Shown here: piece by piece, positions 49,815 to 59,291 of the stretch
Layout: every line of letters starts with the position of its first letter
Numbering within the stretch: position 1 is the first letter of the stretch
Origin: Zygotorulaspora mrakii
Lineage: Eukaryota > Ascomycota > Saccharomycetes > Saccharomycetales > Saccharomycetaceae
Length of the DNA stretch: 64,000 nt
Reading direction: 5' to 3'
NCBI RefSeq assembly: GCF_013402915.1
Contig: NC_050721.1
Span: 558,001 to 622,000, forward strand
Program-made: the position numbers and the translations under genes
The notes under the pieces: model-generated
What the model saw: the letters and a program-made list of their open reading frames with translations, nothing else
Told to the model about the DNA's origin: nothing
The model's database searches: none

Positions 49815-50648
49815 ATGATCAAGCAATGCACATCGGTAATCAAAGATTATTTGAACCCGTACCACCTGGAGAGATTCCATTCATTATTAAAAGGCAGAGT
49901 TTGTGTGCCTCAAAGTTCTCAAGGTTTGCGCCTCGGTGATCATCTGTTGTATTTCAACCCCATCAAGAATGAACTGGATCGGGATGGTTATTTTTCGTAT
50001 CAGACTCCATCTGTACTACTCGATAACCCTCTTTTGACTTATCGAAGACGACTATGGGCACAAGGTGAAATAACTATGTATTGCGCGATGAACTTCAATA
50101 AAATCTACATCTGTAAAGAGAAGATAAAGTTTGTTAAAAGAATCCAAAATGATTACTACGTCTGCATACATAGATCCATGTCTGATGGGTTTGATACCCC
50201 TGTTGCAAAGGAGCTGAGAACCCTTGTATACACCAATGACATGGCAAATGACAGTCGCACTAACTCAAGCAATAATATGATCCATATGAAAGGCACCCTT
50301 ATGGGAACGTTCAAATTTGAAGAAATGGACATTATCAATTATGGTAATTTGTCGCTGAATTCACATAGGATCCACTGGGATAAAAGCTACTGCGAGACAA
50401 AAGAGGGCTATAAAAATATTATTGTTCAAGGACCTCTAGCAGTGCAAGTGTTGATGAAATTCGCTCACCGTTATTTTGACAAACCCTTCTCAAGAGTTAA
50501 GTATAAGAATACCAATCACATATATTCAAATACGGAGGTTGAAATATGGCATGAGCACCCGTTGGCCAGTAACGCAAGGTCGCTTAGAATGTGGATGAAA
50601 GCTACTGATAGCGAAAAGGTTTTTTTGAAAGCAGAATTAAAATACTAA
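49815..50648 (+). CDS. HTD2: Mitochondrial 3-hydroxyacyl-thioester dehydratase
   Basis: Protein of 277 residues (S. cerevisiae 280). Htd2 catalyses the dehydration step of mitochondrial type II fatty acid synthesis, which supplies lipoic acid. The sequence has a MaoC/hot-dog-like layout: LGDHLLYFNPI near 42, DGYFSYQTP near 57, RRLWAQGEI near 79, and NSHRIHWDKSYCETKEGYKNIIVQGPLAVQVL near 182-213. The last piece contains the HWD and IVQGPL elements of the active site. The gene corresponds to YHR067W. Its stop codon overlaps that of IPK1 on the other strand. Confidence 0.93.
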   Translation: MIKQCTSVIKDYLNPYHLERFHSLLKGRVCVPQSSQGLRLGDHLLYFNPIKNELDRDGYFSYQTPSVLLDNPLLTYRRRLWAQGEITMYCAMNFNKIYICKEKIKFVKRIQNDYYVCIHRSMSDGFDTPVAKELRTLVYTNDMANDSRTNSSNNMIHMKGTLMGTFKFEEMDIINYGNLSLNSHRIHWDKSYCETKEGYKNIIVQGPLAVQVLMKFAHRYFDKPFSRVKYKNTNHIYSNTEVEIWHEHPLASNARSLRMWMKATDSEKVFLKAELKY

Positions 50649-51472
50649 TTCGCATAGATTTTACTATTTAAGTCACGTAGCTGTGTCTCAGTTTTAAGCC
50701 AATGAACCCATTTCTCTTTTGGTTTGAGATCTACGTCTACGATTTGACAGCTTATATCACCGTCAACATGCCATTGCAAGAAGCATGTTACATCTTTTAG
50801 CGTCATTTCGAGAAGCAAATCATCAGTGACATCATCATTATTTCTTATTTCTCCAAGCACTTGTGTATGTGCTTGCTTCTGAAGATGATACAATTTTCGT
50901 AAAACATTTTCACCATTCTCAAAATAAGCTAGTAGATTCACAATGAAGGCTTTGTCTACACCATTTTGAAACGTCTCCCTCAAACAAGTAGGATCGTTCA
51001 TCACTCTTCTATAACAATATTTGATATTTCTTCCTTTCAGAACATTGTGAGAACAGTTTCTGCAGTAATCGGACGAATTATAGAGCCATTTTGGCTTGAA
51101 CTCCAAGCATAATTTTGATTTGCCTTCAGTAGTGTAGAGTCTGGTGAAATGGTCAGAATACAATACAGTGCTGAATTCCGAGGGTCTCAAATTGCGCAGT
51201 TTCGTAACTATCACATTGCTGTCATCGATTATTTCGCCAAGCTCGCCTCGAATACTTTCTAGGAACTCTATTGGGATTACTTGCAGCTCCATCGGGCATA
51301 AAAGATCGCCTAGCAATGGTTTAATGGTTTCATTGATGTACTTGAAATTTTCGAGAGTATACAGATTATTCTGTCTTAGTGAGCCAGAGTACCTCACACA
51401 GCATCTATACAGGCAGCTAGGCTCTCCATAATCTATCAGGATATTGGCATTTCCCCGAGCGACTATCCTCAT
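50645..51472 (-). CDS. IPK1: Inositol-pentakisphosphate 2-kinase
   Basis: Protein of 275 residues from the ATG at 51472 (S. cerevisiae 281); three more codons are open only from a TTG. Ipk1 phosphorylates inositol pentakisphosphate at position 2 to make phytate, needed for Dbp5-driven mRNA export. The motif LEFKPKWL near 123 is the family hallmark. YCRNCSHNVL and YCYRRVMNDP follow, and CQIVDVDLKPKEKW near 251-264 carries the metal-binding Asp pair. The coding end overlaps HTD2 by 4 bp. It corresponds to YDR315C. Confidence 0.93.
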   Translation of the reverse strand: MRIVARGNANILIDYGEPSCLYRCCVRYSGSLRQNNLYTLENFKYINETIKPLLGDLLCPMELQVIPIEFLESIRGELGEIIDDSNVIVTKLRNLRPSEFSTVLYSDHFTRLYTTEGKSKLCLEFKPKWLYNSSDYCRNCSHNVLKGRNIKYCYRRVMNDPTCLRETFQNGVDKAFIVNLLAYFENGENVLRKLYHLQKQAHTQVLGEIRNNDDVTDDLLLEMTLKDVTCFLQWHVDGDISCQIVDVDLKPKEKWVHWLKTETQLRDLNSKIYAN

Positions 51473-51679
51473 ATTATCCAAAAGTTGCCGAAGAAAGCCT
51501 TTTTGGTTGCAAACGTTCTTTTAGTCATTTCTGCTTTTTTTTCGTTTATTAGCGTCATTTAATGTTCAGGCTAAAAAATATTACATTTTAAACAGATTAG
51601 AGCGAAACACTTCATAAAAGAGTTCTGTCTCTCTGTCCTTTGAATTGCATAGCGGAAAAAGTTTGTAGTATCAGTAAGA

Positions 51680-52840
51680 ATGTCTAGAGCTAATGAGAAG
51701 CTGCCAGATATGCTGGCGGACGCAGTCCTAAAGGAATCTGTGCCGATTCCCGAAGACTTTGTCAAAGTGGAAGGTATTGACTATTCCAAACCTGAAGCAA
51801 CTGACATGAGGGCTACAGACCTGATTGGAGCTATGAAAAATATGGGGTTCCAAGCAAGCTCTTTGGGTCAAGCTTGTGATATTATCAACGATATGAGATC
51901 ATGGAGAGGCAAGCATATCGATGAGTTGGAAGACCATGAAAAAAAAGGTTCATTTGACGACAAAGGTTATCAAAAGACTACCATTTTTATGGGCTATACA
52001 TCTAATCTAATTAGCTCTGGTCTACGTGAGACCTTGAGGTACTTAGTACAAAACAAAATGGTCGATGCGATTGTTGCAAGTGCCGGTGGTATCGAAGAGG
52101 ATTTAATCAAATGTCTAGCTCCAACTTTTCTTGGTGAGTTCTCTTTGAAAGGTGCATCCTTACGTGATCAAGGTTTAAATCGTATTGGTAACCTTCTGGT
52201 TCCAAATGACAACTATTGTAAGTTTGAAGAGTGGATTGTTCCAATATTGGACAAGATGCTGGAAGAACAAGAAGAATATGTTGCTAAACATGGTTCTTCT
52301 TGTTTGGATGCCAACACAGATGTTGAAAGTCCTATTTGGACACCTTCAAAGATGATTGATCGCCTTGGTAAGGAAATTAATGATGAGTCTTCTGTTCTGT
52401 ACTGGGCTCATAAGAACAAGATTCCTATCTTTTGTCCTTCAATTACCGATGGCTCTATTGGTGATATGTTATTTTTCCATACTTTCAAAGCGTCTCCAAA
52501 CCAGCTAAGGGTAGATGTCGTGGGCGACATCAGAAGGATAAATTCTTTGTCCATGGAGGCTTCAAAAGCCGGTATGATCATTCTCGGTGGTGGTTTAATC
52601 AAACATCACATCGCCAATGCTTGTTTAATGAGAAATGGGGCTGACTTTGCAGTTTATATAAACACTGGTCAAGAATTTGATGGCTCTGATGCTGGGGCAA
52701 GACCAGATGAAGCCATTTCTTGGGGTAAAATCAAGGCAGATGCGCATTCCGTGAAAGTGTATGCTGATGCTACTATCGTATTTCCATTAGTAGTGGCAGC
52801 TACTTTTGCCAGCGGTAAAAATATCAAGTACAAAAACTAA
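51680..52840 (+). CDS. DYS1: Deoxyhypusine synthase
   Basis: Protein of 386 residues (S. cerevisiae 387). Dys1 moves the aminobutyl group of spermidine to a lysine of eIF5A, the first step of hypusine formation. NAD-binding elements are seen at [18 protein letters not shown] near 104 and [12 protein letters not shown] near 133. The active-site Lys is at 350 in SWGKIKADA. The C-terminal [18 protein letters not shown] is nearly invariant in the family. It corresponds to YHR068W; HTD2 lies two genes upstream, with IPK1 inserted relative to S. cerevisiae. Confidence 0.97.
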   Translation: MSRANEKLPDMLADAVLKESVPIPEDFVKVEGIDYSKPEATDMRATDLIGAMKNMGFQASSLGQACDIINDMRSWRGKHIDELEDHEKKGSFDDKGYQKTTIFMGYTSNLISSGLRETLRYLVQNKMVDAIVASAGGIEEDLIKCLAPTFLGEFSLKGASLRDQGLNRIGNLLVPNDNYCKFEEWIVPILDKMLEEQEEYVAKHGSSCLDANTDVESPIWTPSKMIDRLGKEINDESSVLYWAHKNKIPIFCPSITDGSIGDMLFFHTFKASPNQLRVDVVGDIRRINSLSMEASKAGMIILGGGLIKHHIANACLMRNGADFAVYINTGQEFDGSDAGARPDEAISWGKIKADAHSVKVYADATIVFPLVVAATFASGKNIKYKN

Positions 52841-53033
52841 CTGGCATTCGTAAATAGCTTATAAACAAGTATAGATTTAAACTACTGGAGATTTTTTCAA
52901 CGATGTGCATAATAATTAGCATACAACATTAAAAAAGAGAGATCCGACAAAATTCTTTTAACAAAAAAAAAACAGTGTATATAATTGTACTGAGCAAACC
53001 GCGAGGAAGTACAGATCTCCGTTGGGTACTTTA

Positions 53034-54392
53034 ATGCTCAAAGTTCTGATAAGACAACCAGCAAGGAGAGCGGGCTGCCTTTTCAGTTCAGAGATCAGCT
53101 CAACAAATTGCAGATACCAAAGTAATGTCAAAAAATTTACACAGAAGCCAAACATCAAAATCAGACGCCCCAGAACAGCCAAGCAGCTTGCTCAAGAGAA
53201 GTTTGAAGAGCATTTGAATTCGAAAAATCGATTCATTCGATGGGGTGCAATAGCAAGATCGGAGAGTTTCAGCAAAGGTCTAACAAAGTATCTCATTGCG
53301 TCGTACATCCTATTCCTTGTGTACGGGATTTATTTCATGAAGAAACTATATGCTAAAGAAAAGGAGTTGGAAAGGTTGGAGGAAAAGAGTAAAAGTGGTG
53401 AAGCCAACGAATACGAACTTTTAAGAATTAAACAATTGAGAGGTAAATTGAGAAGGAGAGATGAATTAAAACTAGCCAGTTACGAGAAAATGCGAGAGAA
53501 CGGGACAGATAGTTTTGACGGCATCACTCTCGATAATAATGACCAGAACAAATTGAATGAGAATATTCTGCCGGCAAGGGATACTACGGAGTTTTACGAA
53601 GGTAAAGCTGAGGAATACGATAAAGGAGTGAATTTTGAGGAAAAGATTATTTTCATGGGCAGCAGACGTAAGTGGTTGATGCGACACTGTGAAGGTGATG
53701 TATTAGAGGTTGCCTCTGGTACTGGCAGGAATCTCAAATATTTGGATGCAAATCACATTAATTCAATAACATTTCTGGATTCATCGGAAAAGATGATGGA
53801 GATTACTTATAAAAAATTCAAGAAGATGTATCCCAGCTTCAAAAAGGCAGCATTTGTAGTCGGTAAAGCTGAAAATCTCGTTGATTTAGCCAAGGCAAAT
53901 GTTCCTGCAAATGATGATAAACATTCGATGGAAGAGATTACTAGTGTCAAAAGTGATACAACGAAGGTCAAATATGATACTATAATTGAAACCTTCGGTT
54001 TATGTTCACATTATGATCCTGTTCAATCTCTGAAAAACTTTGCAGCATTACTGAAGCCGGAAGGAAGAATAATATTATTAGAACACGGAAGGGGAACTTA
54101 CGAGTTCGTAAACAAAATTTTAGATGATAGAGCTGAGAAACGTTTGAAGACCTGGGGGTGTAGATGGAATCTAGACATTGGTGAAATTCTAGATGACTCC
54201 GAGTTAGAGATCGTTGATGAAAGTAGAGCACATTTTGGAACCACTTGGTGTATTGTAGCGAAGAAAAAAGGTTCAATCAAGAAGAAAGAAGAGGTTGGAT
54301 TCTTTGAAAAGTATTTCGGCTCCTCTATCAAGAAAAAATTAGAATCGATGGATGCTCCCTCCACGCAAACTCCTACAGAAGGAAAAAAATGA
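53034..54392 (+). CDS. OMS1: Mitochondrial inner-membrane methyltransferase-like protein
   Basis: Protein of 452 residues from the ATG at 53034 (S. cerevisiae 471); upstream codons are open only from a TTG. Oms1 is an inner-membrane protein with a methyltransferase fold that suppresses oxa1 mutants and affects respiratory chain assembly. The N-terminus MLKVLIRQPARRAGCLFSSE is a mitochondrial presequence. One membrane segment is near 86-103 (YLIASYILFLVYGIYF). The SAM-binding motif LEVASGTGRNLKYLD is near 225-238. The end is Lys-rich. It corresponds to YDR316W. Confidence 0.92.
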   Translation: MLKVLIRQPARRAGCLFSSEISSTNCRYQSNVKKFTQKPNIKIRRPRTAKQLAQEKFEEHLNSKNRFIRWGAIARSESFSKGLTKYLIASYILFLVYGIYFMKKLYAKEKELERLEEKSKSGEANEYELLRIKQLRGKLRRRDELKLASYEKMRENGTDSFDGITLDNNDQNKLNENILPARDTTEFYEGKAEEYDKGVNFEEKIIFMGSRRKWLMRHCEGDVLEVASGTGRNLKYLDANHINSITFLDSSEKMMEITYKKFKKMYPSFKKAAFVVGKAENLVDLAKANVPANDDKHSMEEITSVKSDTTKVKYDTIIETFGLCSHYDPVQSLKNFAALLKPEGRIILLEHGRGTYEFVNKILDDRAEKRLKTWGCRWNLDIGEILDDSELEIVDESRAHFGTTWCIVAKKKGSIKKKEEVGFFEKYFGSSIKKKLESMDAPSTQTPTEGKK

Positions 54393-54457
54393 CTCTCGTC
54401 TTTATGCTACTTGTATATATCCATTAATTATATTGTTTTTTAGGTTCATGTAAAATA

Positions 54458-55558
54458 TTAATTTCCTAAGCCTCTCATTTTTTCTCCATTCAAGACATCA
54501 TGCCCAATTGCTTCCATTGTATCTCTTTCGATCAATGACCCAACATTTGAATACACCATGCTGGCCTCATATGCATTGACTATGCGCTCTTGAGTTATGC
54601 CTATTTCGCAAAACGCCAAAGCTTTGATGACATTGGAATAACGACATATCGTTTTCTTGATGCCGTTGGATATTGAAGGATCATTTTCATCAGAATATAT
54701 TTGCCAAGACGACTCTTCCTCCAATCGGGTGATTGAAATGTCATCTGCAGACCTAAGAGAAATGGCACCTGTAGGACCGCTCTTTGCAGCCGCACTAGCG
54801 TTACCAATTGAGGGTGCATCCCTAGCGGAATCCATTTTTGATGTTTTCCTGAGCCAGATAAATCCGTTGACGCCAAGAACAACTGTTACATTACCAGGTA
54901 GGTTATGAGTTTGATTTTTAGATCTTACAATCAAAGAGCTTGGCACTTCGCAAAATTGGCCGTCCCTTAACTTCCCATATTTTAAAGATCTTGTGTGTAG
55001 GGAAGCACTTCCGTCTTGAAACAAAGATTGGACTTCAGCATTCAACAGATCACCCTCCTTCAAAAAGCTTCTCATCTGAAGTTCATCACTCTCAGATTTT
55101 CTTCTCAGTATACCACCTGGTAGATTAACAGAGCCCAGCATAAGAACAGCATGTTGCTTACCTCCAATATCGACTTTCCATCTCTTATTTCCTACTTCGG
55201 CAACTCTTCCAACAACATGGTCACCAGTTTCCGGGGAATAACGACTTTTCAAAGGTATTACTGACAGTAACCTGTTTACTTTTGATACCGTACCAGCTAC
55301 AGACGAATAGGTCATATTATCGAGAAAATATGTGCCATGACCCCTCATCCAGATTGGATCATCTGTTACCAGCTCACCAGGAGTCACGATCTGCATTCCA
55401 GAGTTGGCTACACTTTTCTCCTGAGGCCTATTTGCGTAAGTTCCATCCTCGTTATCTGACATATAAACGTCGCCTTCTTCATCTTCCTCCACAAGACTTT
55501 CGCCACCAAATTTTTGAAAGTCACCTCTTCTTTTGACTACTGTTATAACTTCAGACAT
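54458..55558 (-). CDS. RRP4: RNA exosome cap subunit
   Basis: Protein of 366 residues from the ATG at 55558 (S. cerevisiae 359); eight further codons are open only from a TTG. Rrp4 is an S1/KH subunit of the exosome cap that guides RNA into the channel. The N-terminal domain has VTPGELVTDDPIWMRGHGTYF near 60-80. The S1 domain has GDHVVGRVAEVGNKRWKVDIGG near 117-138. The KH-like part has LPGNVTVVLGVNGFIWLRK near 222-240. Conservation with the yeast orthologue is very high. It shares a divergent promoter with TRM5. Confidence 0.97.
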   Translation of the reverse strand: MSEVITVVKRRGDFQKFGGESLVEEDEEGDVYMSDNEDGTYANRPQEKSVANSGMQIVTPGELVTDDPIWMRGHGTYFLDNMTYSSVAGTVSKVNRLLSVIPLKSRYSPETGDHVVGRVAEVGNKRWKVDIGGKQHAVLMLGSVNLPGGILRRKSESDELQMRSFLKEGDLLNAEVQSLFQDGSASLHTRSLKYGKLRDGQFCEVPSSLIVRSKNQTHNLPGNVTVVLGVNGFIWLRKTSKMDSARDAPSIGNASAAAKSGPTGAISLRSADDISITRLEEESSWQIYSDENDPSISNGIKKTICRYSNVIKALAFCEIGITQERIVNAYEASMVYSNVGSLIERDTMEAIGHDVLNGEKMRGLGN

Positions 55559-55658
55559 ATCTGGGTTGAAAATGAGTGTCAAGCGTGCTCTACAGTATGC
55601 CCTTGCTTTTTTTATGCTTTAATTCATAACTGTAGTTTTCAATTATATGTCTCTCTCG

Positions 55659-55684
55659 GAAAATTTTCGTGAAAGCGATGAGCT
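55659..55684. promoter_or_regulatory. RRPE plus PAC box in the RRP4/TRM5 promoter
   Basis: GAAAATTTT (RRPE core, 55659-55667) lies 7 bp before GCGATGAGCT (PAC, 55675-55684). The pair is about 100 bp from both starts: RRP4 at 55558 on the minus strand and TRM5 at 55783 on the plus strand. Both genes act in RNA maturation, so a shared Stb3/Dot6-type control is plausible. Confidence 0.82.
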
Positions 55685-55782
55685 TCCTACAGCATTTAAT
55701 GAAGAAATAAGATATAGTAAAAGTACTAGCTTGTTAAAGCTTTGCTCATACTTTCACAATCTGTTTAGCGATTGGGAAGTAT

Positions 55783-57249
55783 ATGCTTATTGCGAGTTCG
55801 AGAGTCTTAAGAATATACTCCACAATGAGCACGATTGCAGGATATAAATATCAACCTCCGGTTGCTCGGAATATGAAGGAACTTGATAGATCTTTTTTCG
55901 TTACGAAGATCCCATTATGTGCTGTACAATTCCCTAACCCTAGTGATATCAGTTTTTTTGCCAAGAATTACAAAGACAGTATATTGAGAGTCCCACGTAT
56001 ACCACATGTTGTTAGGCTTGGGCAAGTTGCGGACAGCATACCAAGCAATAACAGCAAGACTCTGAGTTGTGACAACGGAATTGTTTTCAAAGGAGTTCTA
56101 TTAAATGATTCTATCAGTACCCCAGATGAAATCTCTGAAAAATTATCACAAGAAGCTCGATCGTTTTTGAAGGAGTCTGGGGCCAAAGTAATATCATATG
56201 AATATGTGTTGGACTATAATTTCTGGAGAGCGGAAGAGATATTGAGAGCTGTTTTACCAGCTGAATTTTTGGATGAGATTCCAACCGGTTTTACGGTAAC
56301 AGGCCATATTGCGCATCTTAATTTACGTCAAGAATTTAAGCCATATTCATCAATAATTGGACAAGTTATATTAGACAAGAACAATAAAATTGAGACTGTC
56401 GTCGATAAAGTTAGTTCCATTGCCACCAAATTCAGAACATTCCCTATGAAGGTGATTGCAGGCCGTGATGATGATTTGGTTGTAACGCAAAAGGAATCCA
56501 ACTGCACATTTAAATTTGATTTCAGTAAAGTTTACTGGAATTCAAGGTTACATACAGAACACGAAAGATTGGTGAAGGAGTATTTCCAAACGGGGCAAGT
56601 CGTCTGCGATGTGTTTGCCGGAGTAGGACCATTTGCCATACCTGCAGGAAAGAAAAATGTAATTGTTCTGGCTAATGATTTAAATCCAGAGAGCTTCGTT
56701 TACTTGAAGCAAAACATATCACTAAATAAAGTCGAAAAACTTGTAAAGTCCTTCAATCTTGATGGTGCTGAGTTCATCAATAGATCACTAGGGCTGCTGA
56801 AAGAGTGGCGGTCTGAAGAGACTAGTTCAACGATCACTCTTGAGCCAAAAATAAACAAATATAGAAAGAAGCCAAAAACGGAAAACCAAGCGAAGTCACA
56901 AGTCGTACAAGTGCCAATCCCCTTTAACATCCATCATTTTGTGATGAATCTTCCCGACAGTTCAATCACTTTTCTTCACAATTTCGTTGGTCTCTACTCC
57001 GGCCATGACGAAGTCAAAGATCTACCGTGGATCCATGTCCACTGTTTTGAAAAGTACGCCAATGACGAGGACCCTTCTATGGAAGAACTTCACAAGAGAG
57101 TCCATAAAAGAATACTAGCTGAGTTCAATGCGAGCGCCCAAGTTTTATCGTTCGATGACCTGTCCTTCCATCTCGTACGTAAAGTGTCGCCTACCAAACC
57201 CATGTTCTGCGTCAGTTTCCAACTTCCCAAGCTGGTTGCATACTGTTAA
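55783..57249 (+). CDS. TRM5: tRNA (guanine-37-N1) methyltransferase
   Basis: Protein of 488 residues (S. cerevisiae 499). Trm5 makes m1G37 next to the anticodon in nuclear/cytosolic and mitochondrial tRNAs. The first 14 residues (MLIASSRVLRIYST) look like a mitochondrial presequence. A second ATG at 55825 starts the part shared with cytosolic forms, so two products from one gene are likely, as known for S. cerevisiae. The SAM-binding motif CDVFAGVGPFAIPAG lies near 270-284. NDLNPES near 294 and MNLPDSSITFL near 388 are the other catalytic blocks. Confidence 0.96.
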   Translation: MLIASSRVLRIYSTMSTIAGYKYQPPVARNMKELDRSFFVTKIPLCAVQFPNPSDISFFAKNYKDSILRVPRIPHVVRLGQVADSIPSNNSKTLSCDNGIVFKGVLLNDSISTPDEISEKLSQEARSFLKESGAKVISYEYVLDYNFWRAEEILRAVLPAEFLDEIPTGFTVTGHIAHLNLRQEFKPYSSIIGQVILDKNNKIETVVDKVSSIATKFRTFPMKVIAGRDDDLVVTQKESNCTFKFDFSKVYWNSRLHTEHERLVKEYFQTGQVVCDVFAGVGPFAIPAGKKNVIVLANDLNPESFVYLKQNISLNKVEKLVKSFNLDGAEFINRSLGLLKEWRSEETSSTITLEPKINKYRKKPKTENQAKSQVVQVPIPFNIHHFVMNLPDSSITFLHNFVGLYSGHDEVKDLPWIHVHCFEKYANDEDPSMEELHKRVHKRILAEFNASAQVLSFDDLSFHLVRKVSPTKPMFCVSFQLPKLVAYC

Positions 57250-57853
57250 AACCTCTTTAGTCACTATATAGTCCTCATGAAGGTCATCATGTCTCTATTG
57301 TCGTAAAATGCATACGCGTTACTACCTCCATCATCAATCAACACATCTACCATTGTTCAGTCACTCTTTGCATGAAAGTATTCCTTATGACTAAAATTGT
57401 TCTTTTCTTTTCATGCGGGATGCGTCATAGAAAGGCCGCGTTGAGAATCGCATATAAAGAAGGAACTTAATGAAAGACAGGAACTACTTGTATCGTAAAT
57501 ACATTCAGAATAAGCACACATCATTATCTGTAGTTTCCAGCAACCGCTGCATTTGACACTTCAGATTGAAGAGAGCGTGAAAAGGTTGTTTTGAATTTTT
57601 GGGATATCACTGGTACTAGCAAATATTGTATTGATTTATAGGAGTACCTATCCAGTCAGGCATTGATTAGCATTTGAGCACAGCTGCTGTTTTTGTAATT
57701 ATATTGTTTTTGTTTTTTTGTTGGCATAAAGGTAAATCTCAAGATGGTTTCCGTCATTTAGACTTCTCTCGGGAGGCTAGAAGAACTGAATACCGGATTT
57801 TCATGGTATCTGTATGATAAATTAGTAAAAGGTTATATTTATAAGAGTGAAGA
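57250..57853. promoter_or_regulatory. PCL5 promoter region
   Basis: Spacer of 604 bp between TRM5 and PCL5. ACGCGT, the MCB core bound by Mbp1/Swi6, is at 57314-57319, closer to the TRM5 end. ATGCGTCAT near 57420 is one base from the Gcn4 consensus read on the minus strand; PCL5 is Gcn4-induced in S. cerevisiae, but I find no perfect site. A TATATTTATAA stretch is at about 57834-57844. Confidence 0.45.
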
Positions 57854-58495
57854 ATGCAACAGACTAAAGAGACTGACAGTTTAGATCACTGTTTAGCTTA
57901 TCAAACACCGCCTTATGACACTAAGAAGCAATATGAGGCCACATCACCGTCGCCGAGAACTTCGTGCATCCGGTCCCCCGAGTTATTGATTGATCAGATA
58001 GCGATTCTGTTATCCAGCTTGACGATGAATCGGTGCACAACGAAAATCAGGAATGATTCCGAGGTTTTAGGTGGGTTTTTGAGGGAGATTTTAAAAAGGT
58101 CCAAGTGTAATAAGAAGGTGACTCTACTGTCCACGCTATATTTCCAGAAAATCAATAATTCACAAAAAGATATAGATGACTTGCCGGAGTTTGCAAAGTG
58201 CTCTAAAAGAGCTTTTTTGTCGTGTCTGATATTGGCTCACAAGTTTCTCAACGACAACACTTTTTCATTGAAGACTTGGAGTCTTATCAGTGGCTTGAAA
58301 CAAAAGGATTTGTCTTGTATGGAGCGCTGGTACCTTCAAAAACTTGATTACAAGTTGTTTGCTGCGGAAAGTGAGTTAGAAGATTTGGAGGTACGTCTAT
58401 TTCCCAAAAGGAGGAGATCTTTGGACGAAAGCCTCGCCGAAGAACTCGTACCTCACCATAGGAAAATCTTCAAACTTGCAGTAATCAATAGTTGA
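57854..58495 (+). CDS. PCL5: Pho85 cyclin that promotes Gcn4 degradation
   Basis: Protein of 213 residues (S. cerevisiae 229). Pcl5 directs the kinase Pho85 to phosphorylate Gcn4 for degradation. A cyclin box spans about 50-180: GGFLREILKRSKCNKKVTLLSTLYFQKI near 73-100 and FLSCLILAHKFLNDNTFSLKTWSLISGL near 121-148. The WYLQKLDYKLF segment is at 160-170. The first 45 residues are hydrophilic and Thr/Ser/Pro-rich. It follows TRM5 as YHR071W follows YHR070W. The stop codon is part of the first unit of an 11-bp tandem repeat. Confidence 0.88.
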   Translation: MQQTKETDSLDHCLAYQTPPYDTKKQYEATSPSPRTSCIRSPELLIDQIAILLSSLTMNRCTTKIRNDSEVLGGFLREILKRSKCNKKVTLLSTLYFQKINNSQKDIDDLPEFAKCSKRAFLSCLILAHKFLNDNTFSLKTWSLISGLKQKDLSCMERWYLQKLDYKLFAAESELEDLEVRLFPKRRRSLDESLAEELVPHHRKIFKLAVINS

Positions 58496-58569
58496 AATCG
58501 GTCTGAAATCGGTCTGAAATCGGTCTGAAATCGGTCTGAAATCGGTCTGAAATCGGTCTGAAATCGGTC
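58493..58569. repeat. 11-bp tandem repeat, seven perfect copies
   Basis: TGAAATCGGTC is repeated seven times without a mismatch, followed by a partial unit. The TGA of the first copy is the stop codon of PCL5, so the array forms the start of its 3' untranslated region. Perfect identity suggests recent expansion by replication slippage. Confidence 0.97.
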
Positions 58570-58968
58570 TGGAAGCGGGAAATAGATTTGTTTATAAGTA
58601 AATATTTATATAGAAATAAGGAGTAGAAAGATAAGAATTGAGAACAAAACGCCCCATGTTATGTTGTGGAGTGTCGAAGGTAAACGAGCATAATGATTGT
58701 GATTGCGTACTTTTCCAACTAACTTACAATCCGTTTTTGAATAATTGTGCGTATACAAAGAATGAAAACTACTCGTGTTTTTCAAGGCATGTTTAACCTG
58801 TCGGATGAACGTGGGCTCAAAAATAGCAGCTTGTCCACTGTGCGGTCATGGTATTGACAGAAAGTCAGTAATCGGCAACCAAAGTTGCGACACTCCCTTA
58901 CCACTTCAATCTGTCATGAGTGGAAACTTTTAATCCTATGAGATCTTAAAAAAAGAAGAAAAAGTAAA

Positions 58969-59064
58969 TGCGAATTCTGTGGATCGAACACAGGACCTCC
59001 AGATAACTTTTGACCGAAGTTCAAATTCTTCAGTCTGGCGCTCTCCCAACTGAGCTAAATCCGC
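58969..59064 (-). tRNA. tRNA-Phe(GAA) with a 23-nt intron
   Basis: Read on the minus strand, the gene starts GCGGATTTAGCTCAGTTGGG and ends in the TTCGATCC arm with a GAATTCGC acceptor strand and discriminator A. It is 96 nt long: 73 nt of mature sequence (CCA not encoded) plus an intron of 23 nt at 59005-59027. The intron follows position 37, the standard place. The anticodon is GAA. A T-run for polymerase III termination is seen just past the 3' end as a loose T-rich stretch on the minus strand at 58935-58965. The mature sequence is that of the yeast tRNA-Phe. Confidence 0.97.
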
Positions 59065-59291
59065 ATATTAATTTGATTATTTAGGAAGTCTCCTATAGGG
59101 ATCATCCCTCCATTACAATAAAAAATTCACAGTATACAAGCCTGCTGAGATTGGCCATATCTTCTTACATAAGTATGTGAGGATGGTGATAGAAGTTTTG
59201 GAAAGAAGCAGAGGGTGGAAAATTCTTGTGCAGTACGAAAAATCGCTCGAACGTGTATATATGTGTGTGGGAATTGAATGTCTTTAGAGCA
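59065..59291. other. Spacer between tRNA-Phe and the LYS14-like gene
   Basis: This 227-bp stretch has no coding frame. It contains the tRNA 5' flank and the 3' flank of the regulator gene. I see no LTR or solo delta element, although tRNA flanks often hold them. Confidence 0.45.

Noticed and set aside
55647..55847. 66-codon frame upstream of and overlapping the TRM5 start
   Set aside because: It covers the RRPE/PAC promoter elements and is in another frame; transcripts probably start downstream of its ATG.
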